Position numbers and translations under genes: made by a program
Shown here: positions 15,196 to 23,452 of the stretch, one piece after another
Position numbering within the stretch: position 1 is the stretch's first letter
Layout: each line of letters opens with the position of its first letter
Notes under the pieces: generated by a model
The model's database searches: none
What the model was told of the DNA's origin: nothing
Seen by the model: the letters and a program-made list of their open reading frames with translations, nothing else
Assembly (NCBI RefSeq): GCF_000378605.1
Contig: NZ_KB905155.1
Coordinates: forward strand, 1,116,001-1,180,000
Source of the DNA: Thioalkalivibrio sp. ALJ21
Lineage (GTDB): Bacteria > Pseudomonadota > Gammaproteobacteria > Ectothiorhodospirales > Ectothiorhodospiraceae
Reading direction: 5' to 3'
Length of the DNA stretch: 64,000 bases

Positions 15196-15858
15196 CTAGT
15201 GCGGATCGGATGCCTCGCGTTCGGGGGTCCCGGGGACCGGCGCAATGCGGTCGGCATCCGGCTCGGGGAAGTCGCTCGGGGCAAGAACCCCGAGGAGTTT
15301 GGGGCCGTCGTGTGCGGGCACGAAGATCGCCAGTTCGGCCTCCTGGATTTCCAGATCGACCGCCTGGCGCAGGTTCAGGTCGTGGCCCACCACCACGATG
15401 TTGGAAGACGGATCCGCCGGGGGCGTATGGAGGTGGCGCGCTAGACCATCGATCAGATGCGCACGGCGTTCCTCGTCCCGCACCCAGGGGAGGTTGAAGA
15501 GGTCATAGCGGATCTCGTAGTCCTCGAAGGCCAGCGCCGCGGTCTCCCAGTTCCGGCAGAAGGGACTGGCCAGCACTTGCTCGACCGGGATCTCCAGCGC
15601 GCGGAAGCCATCGCCTACTCGTCGGGCGTGGTTGCGACCAAGGGTGCTGAGATTGCGCTGCCCCGCGCAGTCATCCATGTCGCTGATGTCGTAGTCATCG
15701 TGCGAGCGGTCGGTCTCCGCATGGCGCCAGAACACGACCAGCCCGCCGCCCTGCAGGCGTTCGATCAATTGCTCCGCACTCAGCTCATCGGCCCCAAGCC
15801 CCACGGGGACGAGGACGATCAGCAGCGCCCCAAGGAACCCGAACACCCGCCTCGCCAT
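15196..15858 (-). CDS. Secreted histidine phosphatase-family protein, copy A
   Basis: 220 residues with a signal peptide (FGFLGALLIVLVPVGLGA). The phosphoacceptor motif is VFWRHAETDRS (RHA in place of RHG), and the second catalytic His lies in NIVVVGHDLNLRQ. Family members dephosphorylate small phosphoesters through a phosphohistidine. It is followed upstream by a paralogue in the same orientation (spacing 79 bp). The C-terminus has a Pro/Asp-rich extension absent from copy B. Confidence 0.82.
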   Translation of the reverse strand: MARRVFGFLGALLIVLVPVGLGADELSAEQLIERLQGGGLVVFWRHAETDRSHDDYDISDMDDCAGQRNLSTLGRNHARRVGDGFRALEIPVEQVLASPFCRNWETAALAFEDYEIRYDLFNLPWVRDEERRAHLIDGLARHLHTPPADPSSNIVVVGHDLNLRQAVDLEIQEAELAIFVPAHDGPKLLGVLAPSDFPEPDADRIAPVPGTPEREASDPH

Positions 15859-15937
15859 CGCCTCTGCTCCCCATGCTTCGTCTATCCAATACTTAGTGCG
15901 TAGACGAAATATCGAGGGCGCGCTCGTGCGGGCTGGA

Positions 15938-16531
15938 TCAGAAGTCGTCGGGCGTCAGAACCCCCAGTAGCCGCGGGCGTTCCTCCCCGGGCTCGAACAC
16001 CGCGATCTCGCCCTCGTCGATCTGCACCCGGGCCGCCCGCTGCAGGTTTATGTTGTGCCCGACGATCACGACGTTCTGGCTGGCATCTTCCGCGCGCGTA
16101 TTCAGATAACGTTGCAATGCGCGCACCAGTTCGTCCTGACGCTCGCGATCGCGTACCGGCGGCACGTTGAACAGGTCCTCGCGGATCTCGTAGGCGTCCT
16201 CGCCAAAGGCGATGCGGGCGGTATCCACGTTGCGGCAAAACGCCGAACTCAGGATCGACTCCACGGGGATCGCATGGCGCTCGAAGCCCTCGCCCACCTT
16301 GCGCGCCTCGTCCTTGCCCTGATCATTGAGGTTGCGCTGCAAATCGCAGCGGCTCATGTCGGAAAGATCCCGATCACGGAAACTGCGGTCCGTCGCCGCG
16401 TGGCGCCAGTAGATCACCAGCCCACCCTGCTGCATGCGCTCGATCAGCGCCTCGGGAGCCAACTCGGCATCGGCATGGCCCAACGCCGGTACGAGCAGAC
16501 TCGCAATCAGAATAAAAGCCATGCGCCACAT
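15938..16531 (-). CDS. Secreted histidine phosphatase-family protein, copy B
   Basis: 197 residues with a signal peptide (MAFILIASLLVPALGHA). Catalytic blocks are VIYWRHAATDRSFRD and NVVIVGHNINLQR. It aligns with copy A over nearly the whole length (shared LIERxQxGGLVxxWRHAxTDRS, SPFCRN/SAFCRN, YEIRxDLFN, LLGVLxPxDF), so the pair arose by tandem duplication. A GAGGG site precedes the ATG. Confidence 0.82.
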   Translation of the reverse strand: MWRMAFILIASLLVPALGHADAELAPEALIERMQQGGLVIYWRHAATDRSFRDRDLSDMSRCDLQRNLNDQGKDEARKVGEGFERHAIPVESILSSAFCRNVDTARIAFGEDAYEIREDLFNVPPVRDRERQDELVRALQRYLNTRAEDASQNVVIVGHNINLQRAARVQIDEGEIAVFEPGEERPRLLGVLTPDDF

Positions 16532-16612
16532 GCGTTATGCCCTCACGTTTCCCACCCGACATGCAAACGGTTCAGACCAACCGTACCGCCTGAGGTTCGC
16601 CGTACCCGATCG

Positions 16613-16641
16613 TTGACGCCCCCCCATCTCGGCCCTAGTAT
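16613..16641 (+). promoter_or_regulatory. Sigma-70 promoter of the Anbu gene
   Basis: TTGACG at 16613-16618 and TAGTAT at 16636-16641 with an ideal 17-bp spacer, 33 bp before the start codon. Confidence 0.65.
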
Positions 16642-16674
16642 TCCGTTCTCCCCAGCCCGGAATCCCGCTCCCGC

Positions 16675-17520
16675 ATGACCTACTGTGTCGCCATCGATCT
16701 GGACGACGGCCTCGTGTTCGCCTCCGACTCGCGCACCAATGCCGGTGTCGACCAGGTCAGCACCTACAGCAAGATGCACACCTTCGAGGTCGAGGGTCAG
16801 CGCATGTTCGTCGTGCTGACCGCCGGCAACCTGGCCACCACGCAGGCCGTGGTGCACCGGCTCAAGCGCGACATGGAGGACAACGCCGAGGAGAGCCTGG
16901 CGACCGTGGAGCGCATGTCGGACGCCGCCGAGTACCTGGGTCGCCTGAATCGCGAGGAGACCGAGAAACACTCCGAGGCCCTGTCCCGCTCCGGCATGCA
17001 GGCCGATGCGACCCTGATCATCGGCGGCCAGATCGGGGAGGACGCCCCCGGCGTCTACCTGATCTACCCCCAGGGCAATTACATCACCACGTCGCAACAG
17101 ACGCGGTTTCTGCAGATCGGCGAGAGCAAGTACGGCAAGCCGATCCTCGATCGCATCATCGAGCACGACACCGGGCTCGGCGATGCGGCCCGCTGTGCCC
17201 TGGTGTCGATCGACTCCACCATCCGCTCCAACCTGACCGTCGGCCCGCCGATCGAGGTCCTCGTCTACGAACGCGGCACCCTCGCCTTCGACCACTACCT
17301 GTGCATGGAGGCCGACGACGAGTATCTGCGCTCCCTGACGCAGGCCTGGGACGAGAACATCAAGAAGGCCTTCACCGACCTCCCCCGCTTCGATTGGGAA
17401 GGCACCCACGGACGCAAGCAGCGCGGGACGCGGGTCAGCCGCGGGTCCGCCAAAACCGTCGGCGCCAAGACCGGCACCACCAAGGCAAGCACCAGCAAGC
17501 CCAAAAAGCCCCGCCGCTGA
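16675..17520 (+). CDS. Anbu-type proteasome-like (Ntn-hydrolase) peptidase
   Basis: 281 residues. The start MTYCVAIDLDDGLVFASDSRTNAG is diagnostic of Anbu (ancestral beta subunit): removing Met exposes the catalytic Thr, with Asp and Lys further on in the proteasome beta fold. The C-terminal 35 residues are a basic, low-complexity Ser/Thr/Lys tail (TGTTKASTSKPKKPRR) beyond the usual domain. The typical Anbu partners, an alpha-E protein and a circularly permuted ATP-grasp protein, are adjacent but convergent. Their joint substrate is unknown; a peptide ligation/cleavage cycle has been proposed for such clusters. Confidence 0.88.
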   Translation: MTYCVAIDLDDGLVFASDSRTNAGVDQVSTYSKMHTFEVEGQRMFVVLTAGNLATTQAVVHRLKRDMEDNAEESLATVERMSDAAEYLGRLNREETEKHSEALSRSGMQADATLIIGGQIGEDAPGVYLIYPQGNYITTSQQTRFLQIGESKYGKPILDRIIEHDTGLGDAARCALVSIDSTIRSNLTVGPPIEVLVYERGTLAFDHYLCMEADDEYLRSLTQAWDENIKKAFTDLPRFDWEGTHGRKQRGTRVSRGSAKTVGAKTGTTKASTSKPKKPRR

Positions 17521-17530
17521 CCACGGCGCC

Positions 17531-17608
17531 GTAGGAGCCGGCTTGCCGGCGAAGCCCCTGCCCGTGCCGAACGCTGGCAGGGGCGTTCGCTTGCAAGCAA
17601 GCTCCCAG
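17531..17608. repeat. Inverted pair of REP-like repeats
   Basis: GTAGGAGCCGGCTTGCCGGC and, inverted, GCTTGCAAGCAAGCTCCCA flank a CCCCTGCC/GGCAGGGG pair. Each unit is a GC hairpin after a TAGGAGC/TGGGAGC head. It occupies nearly the whole gap between convergent stop codons and has the same family layout as 26778-26874. Confidence 0.72.
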
Positions 17609-17617
17609 AGGGGCGGG

Positions 17618-18565
17618 TTACGCGGCTTGTGCAGGGGCGGCCAGGAACCAGGTCTCGGCGTTGGCGCCGTGGATATCCGCGATATCCTGCTGCAGCCGGT
17701 CGACAAAGTCGTGCAGCCCGTCCTCGGCCAGCAGCTCGTCCACGCTGGCATTCATCGCGTGGCGTCGGGCCTGAATCACCAGCCGTAGTGGGACTTCGTT
17801 GTTCGGCAGGCTTTCCAGCGCGTCCTGCACCTGCGTCAGGGCGTGCGTGACCGAGCGCGGGAAGGCGCTGTCCTGCAGCAGGAAACGCACTACGTCCACG
17901 CCATTGATCCGCCGTTTCACGTGCTGACGGTACATCTGAAAGCCACTCTCGGAGCGCAGGATGCTGGTCCACAGCAGGCCCTCGTAGGGCTCCGGGTCGT
18001 CGTGGTCCTTCTTCAGGAGCTTCAGCGCGCCCACATCCACCTGGCGCGTGCCCATATCCGCGCGCTCCAGATTGCGCCCGAGACGGATGAAGTCATAGGC
18101 CGCGTCGTGGCTCATCGTCCCCGCCAGCAAGCCCGTGAGCGTCTGGCAGCGCTGGATGATGCTCGACAGGAATTCGAAGCGCCCGCGCTTGCCGATGCCC
18201 TGGTCGATCTCGTCACGCGCGAACAGGTACAGCTCGTTCATCACCTCCCAGGCCTCGGATGGCACCAGGTCCCGGGTGGTGCGCACGTTCTCGCGCGCCG
18301 AGCGCAGGGAGTTGAGCACCGAGCTGGGGTTGTCGGCGTCGGCCAGCAGAAACTTCACGCAGTTGCGTTCGTCCTCGCGCTGGTAGTGGTTGTCGAACAG
18401 CTCGTCGTTCCCGGTCACCTCGACCAGGCCCTTCCAGGAGAGCTGCACCGACTTCGGCATATCCAGCGCCAGCAGATGGAAGGCCGTGACCATGCGCGCG
18501 GTGTTCTCCGCCCGCTCCACATAACGCGCCATCCAGTACACGCGTTCCGCGACTCTCGAGAGCAT
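17618..18565 (-). CDS. Alpha-E domain protein (Anbu cluster)
   Basis: 315 residues, all-helical, starting MLSRVAERVYWMARYVERAENTARM, the signature of the alpha-E (DUF403) family. It recurs next to circularly permuted ATP-grasp proteins in predicted peptide-modification clusters. It starts 1 bp after the ATP-grasp stop, so the two are translationally linked. Molecular function unknown; probably a scaffold or enzyme working with the ATP-grasp ligase. Confidence 0.87.
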   Translation of the reverse strand: MLSRVAERVYWMARYVERAENTARMVTAFHLLALDMPKSVQLSWKGLVEVTGNDELFDNHYQREDERNCVKFLLADADNPSSVLNSLRSARENVRTTRDLVPSEAWEVMNELYLFARDEIDQGIGKRGRFEFLSSIIQRCQTLTGLLAGTMSHDAAYDFIRLGRNLERADMGTRQVDVGALKLLKKDHDDPEPYEGLLWTSILRSESGFQMYRQHVKRRINGVDVVRFLLQDSAFPRSVTHALTQVQDALESLPNNEVPLRLVIQARRHAMNASVDELLAEDGLHDFVDRLQQDIADIHGANAETWFLAAPAQAA

Positions 18566-18566
18566 C

Positions 18567-20015
18567 TCAGTTCTCCTCGTCCACGATCCAGGTGTCTTTA
18601 CTGCCCCCGCCCTGCGAGGAATTCACCACCAATGAGCCCTTGCGCATCGCGACGCGGGTCAGCCCGCCCGCGGTGACGTCCGTGCGCACGCCCTGCAGGA
18701 TGAACGGTCGCAGATCCAGGTGGCGCGGCTCGATGTCGTCGCCGCACAGGGTCGGCGCAACGGACAGGTCCAGGGTTGGCTGGGCGATGTAGTTACGCGG
18801 GTCCTTCTGGATCAACTGGGCAAACTCCGCGCGCTGCTTCTTGGTGGCGTGCGGGCCAACCAGCATCCCGTAGCCCCCGGACTCGTTGGCCGGCTTGACC
18901 ACCAGCTCGTCCAGGTGATCGAGCACGTACTCGCGGTCCTTCTCGTTCACGCACAGGTAGGTCGGCACATTGGGCAGGATCGGCTCCTCGTCGAGGTAGT
19001 AGCGGATCACCTCGGGTACGAAGGCGTACATCACCTTGTCGTCGGCCACCCCGGCCCCGGGGGCGTTGGCCAGCCCGACATTGCCCTTGCGCCAGGCCCG
19101 CATCAGGCCGGGCACGCCCAGCATCGACTCGGGATTGAACACCTCCGGGTCGATGAATTCGTCGTCGATCCGGCGATAGATCACATCGACCCGCTCCAGA
19201 CCGTCGATGGTGCGCATGTACACACAGTCGTCGTCGCAGACCACCAGGTCCGCCCCCTCGACCAGCTCCGCGCCCATGCGCTGGGCCAGAAAGGAGTGCT
19301 CGAAATAGGCCGAGTTGTAGATCCCCGGGGTCAGTACGGCGATCTCCGGGTAGTCCTGCGGGCGCGGCGAGATCGAGGCCAGCATGTCGAACAGCTGGGT
19401 CGGATACTCGTCCACCGGGAGGATGCTCGAGTTCTCGAACAGCTCCGGGAACACGCGCTTGGTGACCTGCCGGTTCTCCAGCATGTAGGACACGCCGGAG
19501 GGCACACGCAGGTTGTCCTCCAGCACATAGAAGTCGCCCTTGCCGTCGCGCACCAGGTCGGTGCCGCAGATATGCGCCCAGACACCGTGCGGCGGCGTAA
19601 TACCGACGCACTGCTCGCGAAAGTTCTTCGACTGCTTCAGTACATAGCGCGGGATGATCTTGTCTTTGAAGATCTGCTGCTTGTTGTAGATGTCGTTGAT
19701 GAACATGTTGAGCGCGGTCAGGCGCTGCTCCAGTCCCTCCGACACCCGCTCCCATTCGGTTTTGGTGATCACCCGCGGGATGATGTCGAACGGCCAGGCG
19801 CGGTCGATGTTCTCGCCTTCGGTATAGACCGTGAAACTGATGCCCATTTCCAGGATCGCGCTGTCGGCCGCGGTCTTGCGGCTCTGGATCTCGGCGTCGT
19901 CCAGGCTGCTGAGGTAATCGGTCAGGGGTTTGGCCGGCTTGCGCGGCTTGCCAGGCTTGGCAATCAGTTCATCGAAGAAAGGTTTGGGATCGTATTGCTT
20001 CCAGTCAATCGCCAT
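18567..20015 (-). CDS. Circularly permuted ATP-grasp protein (Anbu cluster)
   Basis: 482 residues of the DUF404/DUF407 circularly permuted ATP-grasp type. Visible blocks: RVITKTEWERVSEGLEQRL, VLEDNLRVPSGVSYMLENR, IDDEFIDPEVFNPES, and ELVVKPANESGGYGMLVGP, the last being the ATP-binding lysine/Gly-rich loop. Family members are expected to form an amide bond on a carboxylate using ATP. It begins a two-gene operon with the alpha-E protein, facing Anbu. No transglutaminase-like gene, common in other clusters, is present nearby. Confidence 0.88.
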   Translation of the reverse strand: MAIDWKQYDPKPFFDELIAKPGKPRKPAKPLTDYLSSLDDAEIQSRKTAADSAILEMGISFTVYTEGENIDRAWPFDIIPRVITKTEWERVSEGLEQRLTALNMFINDIYNKQQIFKDKIIPRYVLKQSKNFREQCVGITPPHGVWAHICGTDLVRDGKGDFYVLEDNLRVPSGVSYMLENRQVTKRVFPELFENSSILPVDEYPTQLFDMLASISPRPQDYPEIAVLTPGIYNSAYFEHSFLAQRMGAELVEGADLVVCDDDCVYMRTIDGLERVDVIYRRIDDEFIDPEVFNPESMLGVPGLMRAWRKGNVGLANAPGAGVADDKVMYAFVPEVIRYYLDEEPILPNVPTYLCVNEKDREYVLDHLDELVVKPANESGGYGMLVGPHATKKQRAEFAQLIQKDPRNYIAQPTLDLSVAPTLCGDDIEPRHLDLRPFILQGVRTDVTAGGLTRVAMRKGSLVVNSSQGGGSKDTWIVDEEN

Positions 20016-20137
20016 ACGTCGGGTCCTCTGACGCGGGGAACGGTTTGCTCTACAGTAGCGCCTTTTCCGGCACCATGGACGGCCGCCGATATTCGAGGCG
20101 GTACATTTTTCGTCCCCCTGACCCGCCAGAGGTTCCC

Positions 20138-20422
20138 ATGACCGACACCCTCGAACAGCGCCTGATCGCGCTCTACGAGCATCCGAAGATCCAGGGATGC
20201 AACTGGCAGCCGCGCCTTTTCTGGTATCCGACCACCGATGGCGGACCGTATGGCGGGCTGCGCGTGGACGGCCGCGAGCTGGAGGTGTTTCTTGCCACGA
20301 TTCTGGGCGAGGAGTCGACCGAACGCGCCGGTCTGGACGTGGAACAGGACGGGCGCGGGACCTTCATCGCGGCCAATGCGCGGCGTCACGAGCTGCCTCT
20401 TTTCACCCGGCGTCAGGGATGA
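20138..20422 (+). CDS. Uncharacterised small protein
   Basis: 94 residues, ATG at 20138 with an AGAGG site; the frame is open to 20045 but has no better start. Soluble, no signal peptide or cysteine pair. Contents: CNWQPRLFWYPTTDGGPYGGLRVDGRE followed by an acidic helix and ending in ELPLFTRRQG. I do not recognise the family. Divergent from the ATP-grasp operon. A 9-bp inverted repeat (20420-20428 / 20440-20448) overlaps its stop codon and could end transcription. Confidence 0.6.
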   Translation: MTDTLEQRLIALYEHPKIQGCNWQPRLFWYPTTDGGPYGGLRVDGRELEVFLATILGEESTERAGLDVEQDGRGTFIAANARRHELPLFTRRQG

Positions 20423-20473
20423 TGGGATTCGCGTTGCTCATCCCATCAAAGGGCTTTAACAACCGAAAGCCGA

Positions 20474-21019
20474 CTACTGCACGAAGAACTGCTGGAACAA
20501 CGCCGCGAGAATCACCAGCGCAAACCCGGCGTAAAGCCCCGCGACCACGTCATCCATCATGATCCCGTGCCCGTCCTTCCACTTGGCATCGAAGTAGTTG
20601 GCCGGCCACGGCTTGAGGATGTCGAACAGCCGGAACAGCAAAAACCCGATCACGATCCAGACAAGCCCCGCGGGTGCGAACGCCAGAGTAATCAGCATCC
20701 CCGCCCATTCGTCCCAGACGATCCCGGGATGGTCGTGCACGCCCAGACGGCGTGCACTTTCCCCGCAGATGTGGAACCCGGCCATCACCACGAGCACGGT
20801 GACGGCCAGATAGGCCCACTCCGGGAAGTTCATGATCGCGAAGTAGAGCACCAGCGCCCCAAGCGATCCGGTCGTCCCCGGTGCCCAGCGCGACAGACCA
20901 CTCCCGAACCCGAAGGCCAGCAGATTGATCGGATCGGTGAACACCGTCTTCGCCGACGGCATCTTCGGCTTTGCGCTGTGGGCGGGCGCCGCACCGGCGC
21001 CGGTCTTCTTCCTGGCCAT
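20474..21019 (-). CDS. pgpA: Phosphatidylglycerophosphatase A
   Basis: 181 residues from the ATG at 21019 (AAGGGA upstream). PgpA dephosphorylates phosphatidylglycerophosphate to phosphatidylglycerol at the inner membrane. Motifs typical of the family: GFGSGLSRWAPGTTGSLGAL, HDHPGIVWDEWAGM and WPANYFDAKWKDGHGIMMDDVVAG. There are four membrane helices. It is the last gene of the conserved ribH-nusB-thiL-pgpA order. Confidence 0.93.
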   Translation of the reverse strand: MARKKTGAGAAPAHSAKPKMPSAKTVFTDPINLLAFGFGSGLSRWAPGTTGSLGALVLYFAIMNFPEWAYLAVTVLVVMAGFHICGESARRLGVHDHPGIVWDEWAGMLITLAFAPAGLVWIVIGFLLFRLFDILKPWPANYFDAKWKDGHGIMMDDVVAGLYAGFALVILAALFQQFFVQ

Positions 21020-21060
21020 GACGTCCCTTGGCTTTGTTCTTTTGTTTTTTGTGTTTCTGG

Positions 21061-22035
21061 CTAGCCCGCGAAATGATCGTGGCCCTTGCGCGCCACGTCC
21101 AGCCGCGCGCCTTCGGCATCCACTACCTCGATATCGCTGCCGCTGGTGAACTCGCCGATCACGGTCAGCGAGGTGCGCACGCTCAGGCTCAGCAGCTCCA
21201 GCGGCTCGGTGGGCGGCAAGGCAAACAGCAGTTCGTAGTCCTCGCCACCGGCGAGCACGCAATCGCGAACCATTTCCTCGGGCTGCCCTTCCAGCAACGG
21301 ATCGACCGGCACCCGCGACCAGTCGACCCGGGCACCGCAGCCGCATGCCGCGGCCAGATGGCCGAGATCGGCCAGCAGCCCGTCCGAGATGTCGATCACC
21401 GCCCGCGCCCGATTGCGCAGTCCGCGTCCCAGCGCCAGGCGCGCATTCGGCCAGAACAGGCGGGCGCAGTCCGGAGACTGCTCGTCCGGCGGCTGGCCCT
21501 GCGCCCGGCGCTGCTTTTCAAAGGCAAGGCCAGCGGCCGCCCCACCCAGTGCGCCGCTGACCACCAGGCGGTCCCCGGGACGGGCCCCGGCGCGCCGCAA
21601 GGCCTGCCCGGCCGGGACCTGACCCAGCACAGTCACGCTGATTGCCCCGGGGCCGCGGGTCGTATCGCCACCGACCAGCGGAACCGAGGCCTGTTCGGCC
21701 AGCGTCAGAAAGCCGCGGCTGAAGGCCGCCAGCCAGTCATGGTCGACGGAAGGCAGGGTCAGGGACAGGACCGTCCCAAGCGGATCGGCCCCCATCGCGG
21801 CGAGATCGCTGAGGTTGGCGGCCAGGGCCTTGTGCCCCAGGCTGGCCGGCGGGTGATCGGGAAAGTAGTGCGTGCCCTCGACCAGGGTATCCACGCTGAC
21901 GACCAGCTCGTGGCCGGCCTGCACCCCGAGCAGCGCCGCGTCATCGCCAATGCCCAGGCGCACGTCCGGGCTGGTCCTTGCCGGCTCGGCGAAATAGCGC
22001 CGGATGAGATCAAATTCGGAGTCGGGACCGGTCAT
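21061..22035 (-). CDS. thiL: Thiamine-monophosphate kinase
   Basis: 324 residues from the ATG at 22035. It phosphorylates thiamine monophosphate to the active diphosphate. Conserved blocks: EFDLIRRYF at the N-terminus, GIGDDAALL (metal/ATP), DTLVEGTHY, ANLSDLAAMGADP and VPLVGGDTTRG, and late IDISDGLLADLGH. It lies 22 bp after nusB and 41 bp before pgpA, in one operon. Confidence 0.95.
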   Translation of the reverse strand: MTGPDSEFDLIRRYFAEPARTSPDVRLGIGDDAALLGVQAGHELVVSVDTLVEGTHYFPDHPPASLGHKALAANLSDLAAMGADPLGTVLSLTLPSVDHDWLAAFSRGFLTLAEQASVPLVGGDTTRGPGAISVTVLGQVPAGQALRRAGARPGDRLVVSGALGGAAAGLAFEKQRRAQGQPPDEQSPDCARLFWPNARLALGRGLRNRARAVIDISDGLLADLGHLAAACGCGARVDWSRVPVDPLLEGQPEEMVRDCVLAGGEDYELLFALPPTEPLELLSLSVRTSLTVIGEFTSGSDIEVVDAEGARLDVARKGHDHFAG

Positions 22036-22057
22036 GGCGAGAGGCGGCCCATGTGGA

Positions 22058-22579
22058 TCAGCGCTGGGCGGAACGCTCGGGGCCACGCAGGTCGGCGGAC
22101 AGCCGATCCAGCACCCCGTTGATGTAGCGGTGCGACTGCTCGGCGCCGAAACGCTTGGCCAGGTCCACCGCCTCGTTGATCACCACCCGATAGGGCACGT
22201 CGATGCGCTCGGCGAGCTCCCATTGTCCGAGCCACAGCAGGGCCCGCTCGACCGGGTCGAGCTGGTCCAGCGGGCGGCCCAGATACGGCTCCATGCGGGC
22301 ATCCAGGGCCTCGCGGTTTCGAGTCACGCCGATCAGGATCTCGCGGAAGTACTCGGCATCCGCCTTGGCGTGCTCCTCGTCGTCGCGAAACTCGGCCAGG
22401 ATGTCCTTGGGCTCGGCCGCCGTCATCTGCCAGGAATACAGGGCCTGCATGGCACGACGCCGCGCAACCGAACGCGCGTGGCGGGCACGCTGCTCGGGCG
22501 TACTGTGCGGGCGTTTGCCCCGCCCGCCCTGGCGCGGCTTCTTGCCTGCGGGCTGCGATGGGTTATGCGATTCACTCAC
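22058..22579 (-). CDS. nusB: Transcription antitermination factor NusB
   Basis: 173 residues from a GTG at 22579. The start is uncertain because the site is weak; the conserved domain begins at about ARHARSVARRRAMQALYSWQ. Conserved blocks: LDQLDPVERALLWLGQWEL and VPYRVVINEAVDLAKRFG. NusB binds boxA RNA with NusE. Residues 1-35 are a basic extension rich in Lys, Arg and Pro. The natural upstream neighbour ribH is separated from it by an inserted repeat element, whose edge is only 23 bp away. Confidence 0.92.
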   Translation of the reverse strand: MSESHNPSQPAGKKPRQGGRGKRPHSTPEQRARHARSVARRRAMQALYSWQMTAAEPKDILAEFRDDEEHAKADAEYFREILIGVTRNREALDARMEPYLGRPLDQLDPVERALLWLGQWELAERIDVPYRVVINEAVDLAKRFGAEQSHRYINGVLDRLSADLRGPERSAQR

Positions 22580-22604
22580 GGCGTGTACGGCACCCACTCG
22601 CTTA

Positions 22605-22872
22605 GGGAAACACTGATCCATGGACACGCTCGCGCTCGAGTCGCTTTTGCGTGCGAACAAGGCGCGGTGACTGCCGTGCAGTTGTTCTGCACAAGGGAGC
22701 CGCAAGGCAGTTCCCACGCAAAAGCGGCCGAGCCCCTTCGGGGTTGGCACCCCAGGTTCCCCGATCTTGCGTTGCGCCGCTTGCGGGTAGAACCACTACC
22801 CGCTGCACGACGCGCCTTATCTCGGAAAACCTGGGGTGTCAACGCGAGTGTGTCCATGGATCAGTGTTTCCC
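22605..22872. mobile_element. MITE-like element with 30-bp terminal inverted repeats and TTA duplication
   Basis: 268 bp beginning GGGAAACACTGATCCATGG and ending in its complement. The ends match at 29 of 30 positions (22605-22634 vs 22843-22872). TTA flanks both sides (22602-22604 and 22873-22875), a 3-bp target duplication. Inside lie an 11-bp inverted pair (CACCCCAGGTT / AACCTGGGGTG) and a hairpin GCGGGTAG...CTACCCGC. It has no transposase frame, so it is nonautonomous. A TNA-type duplication suggests mobilisation by an IS5-family (IS1031-like) transposase; inference. Confidence 0.8.
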
Positions 22873-23358
22873 TTAGGAGTCGGCGCGCAGCTTGCGCATC
22901 AGGCTGACCATCTCGATCGCGCCCATTGCGGCATCCGCGCCCTTGTTGCCGGCCTTGGTGCCAGCGCGTTCGATCGCCTGCTCGATGGAGTCGGTCGTCA
23001 GCACGCCAAAGCTGATCGGCAGGTCCTCGGCCATCTGCACCTGGGCCAGGCCCTTGGCGGCCTCGCCCGCGACATAGTCAAAGTGCGGGGTCGAGCCCCG
23101 GATCACGCAGCCCAGTGCGATCACCGCGTCATACCGGCCGGAACGCGCCATCGCCTGCGCCGCCAGCGGCAGCTCGTAGGCGCCGGGCACACGGGCGATG
23201 GTCAGGTTTTTCTCCGCCACGCCGTGGCGCTTCAGGGTGTCGACCGCGCCTTCCAGCAGGCGCTCGACGATCAGGCTGTTGAAACGCGCCAGCAGCAGGC
23301 CGTAGCGATGGTTGGCGGCATCCGTGAACTCGCCTTCCAGGGTCTCGATCTCGTGCAT
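22873..23358 (-). CDS. ribH: 6,7-dimethyl-8-ribityllumazine synthase
   Basis: 161 residues from the ATG at 23358. It condenses the ribityl-aminouracil with dihydroxybutanone phosphate, the penultimate step of riboflavin synthesis. Conserved blocks: [43 protein letters not shown] and [12 protein letters not shown], ending [13 protein letters not shown]. Its TAA stop is the TTA target duplication of the inserted element, so the last codon(s) may have been altered by the insertion. Confidence 0.95.
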   Translation of the reverse strand: MHEIETLEGEFTDAANHRYGLLLARFNSLIVERLLEGAVDTLKRHGVAEKNLTIARVPGAYELPLAAQAMARSGRYDAVIALGCVIRGSTPHFDYVAGEAAKGLAQVQMAEDLPISFGVLTTDSIEQAIERAGTKAGNKGADAAMGAIEMVSLMRKLRADS

Positions 23359-23452
23359 GATGTGGTTCCGGTCGGAATGGGGCGGACACGCGGCCCGCAA
23401 ATCCTGCGTATTATAGCACCGCGGCGCGCCAGATGGCCCCGCCCCTCGTGGT

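Noticed and set aside
22873-22875. ribH truncated by the MITE-like insertion
   Set aside because: The protein has full family length and ends with the expected NKGADAAM... helix, so it is not truncated even though the target duplication forms its stop.
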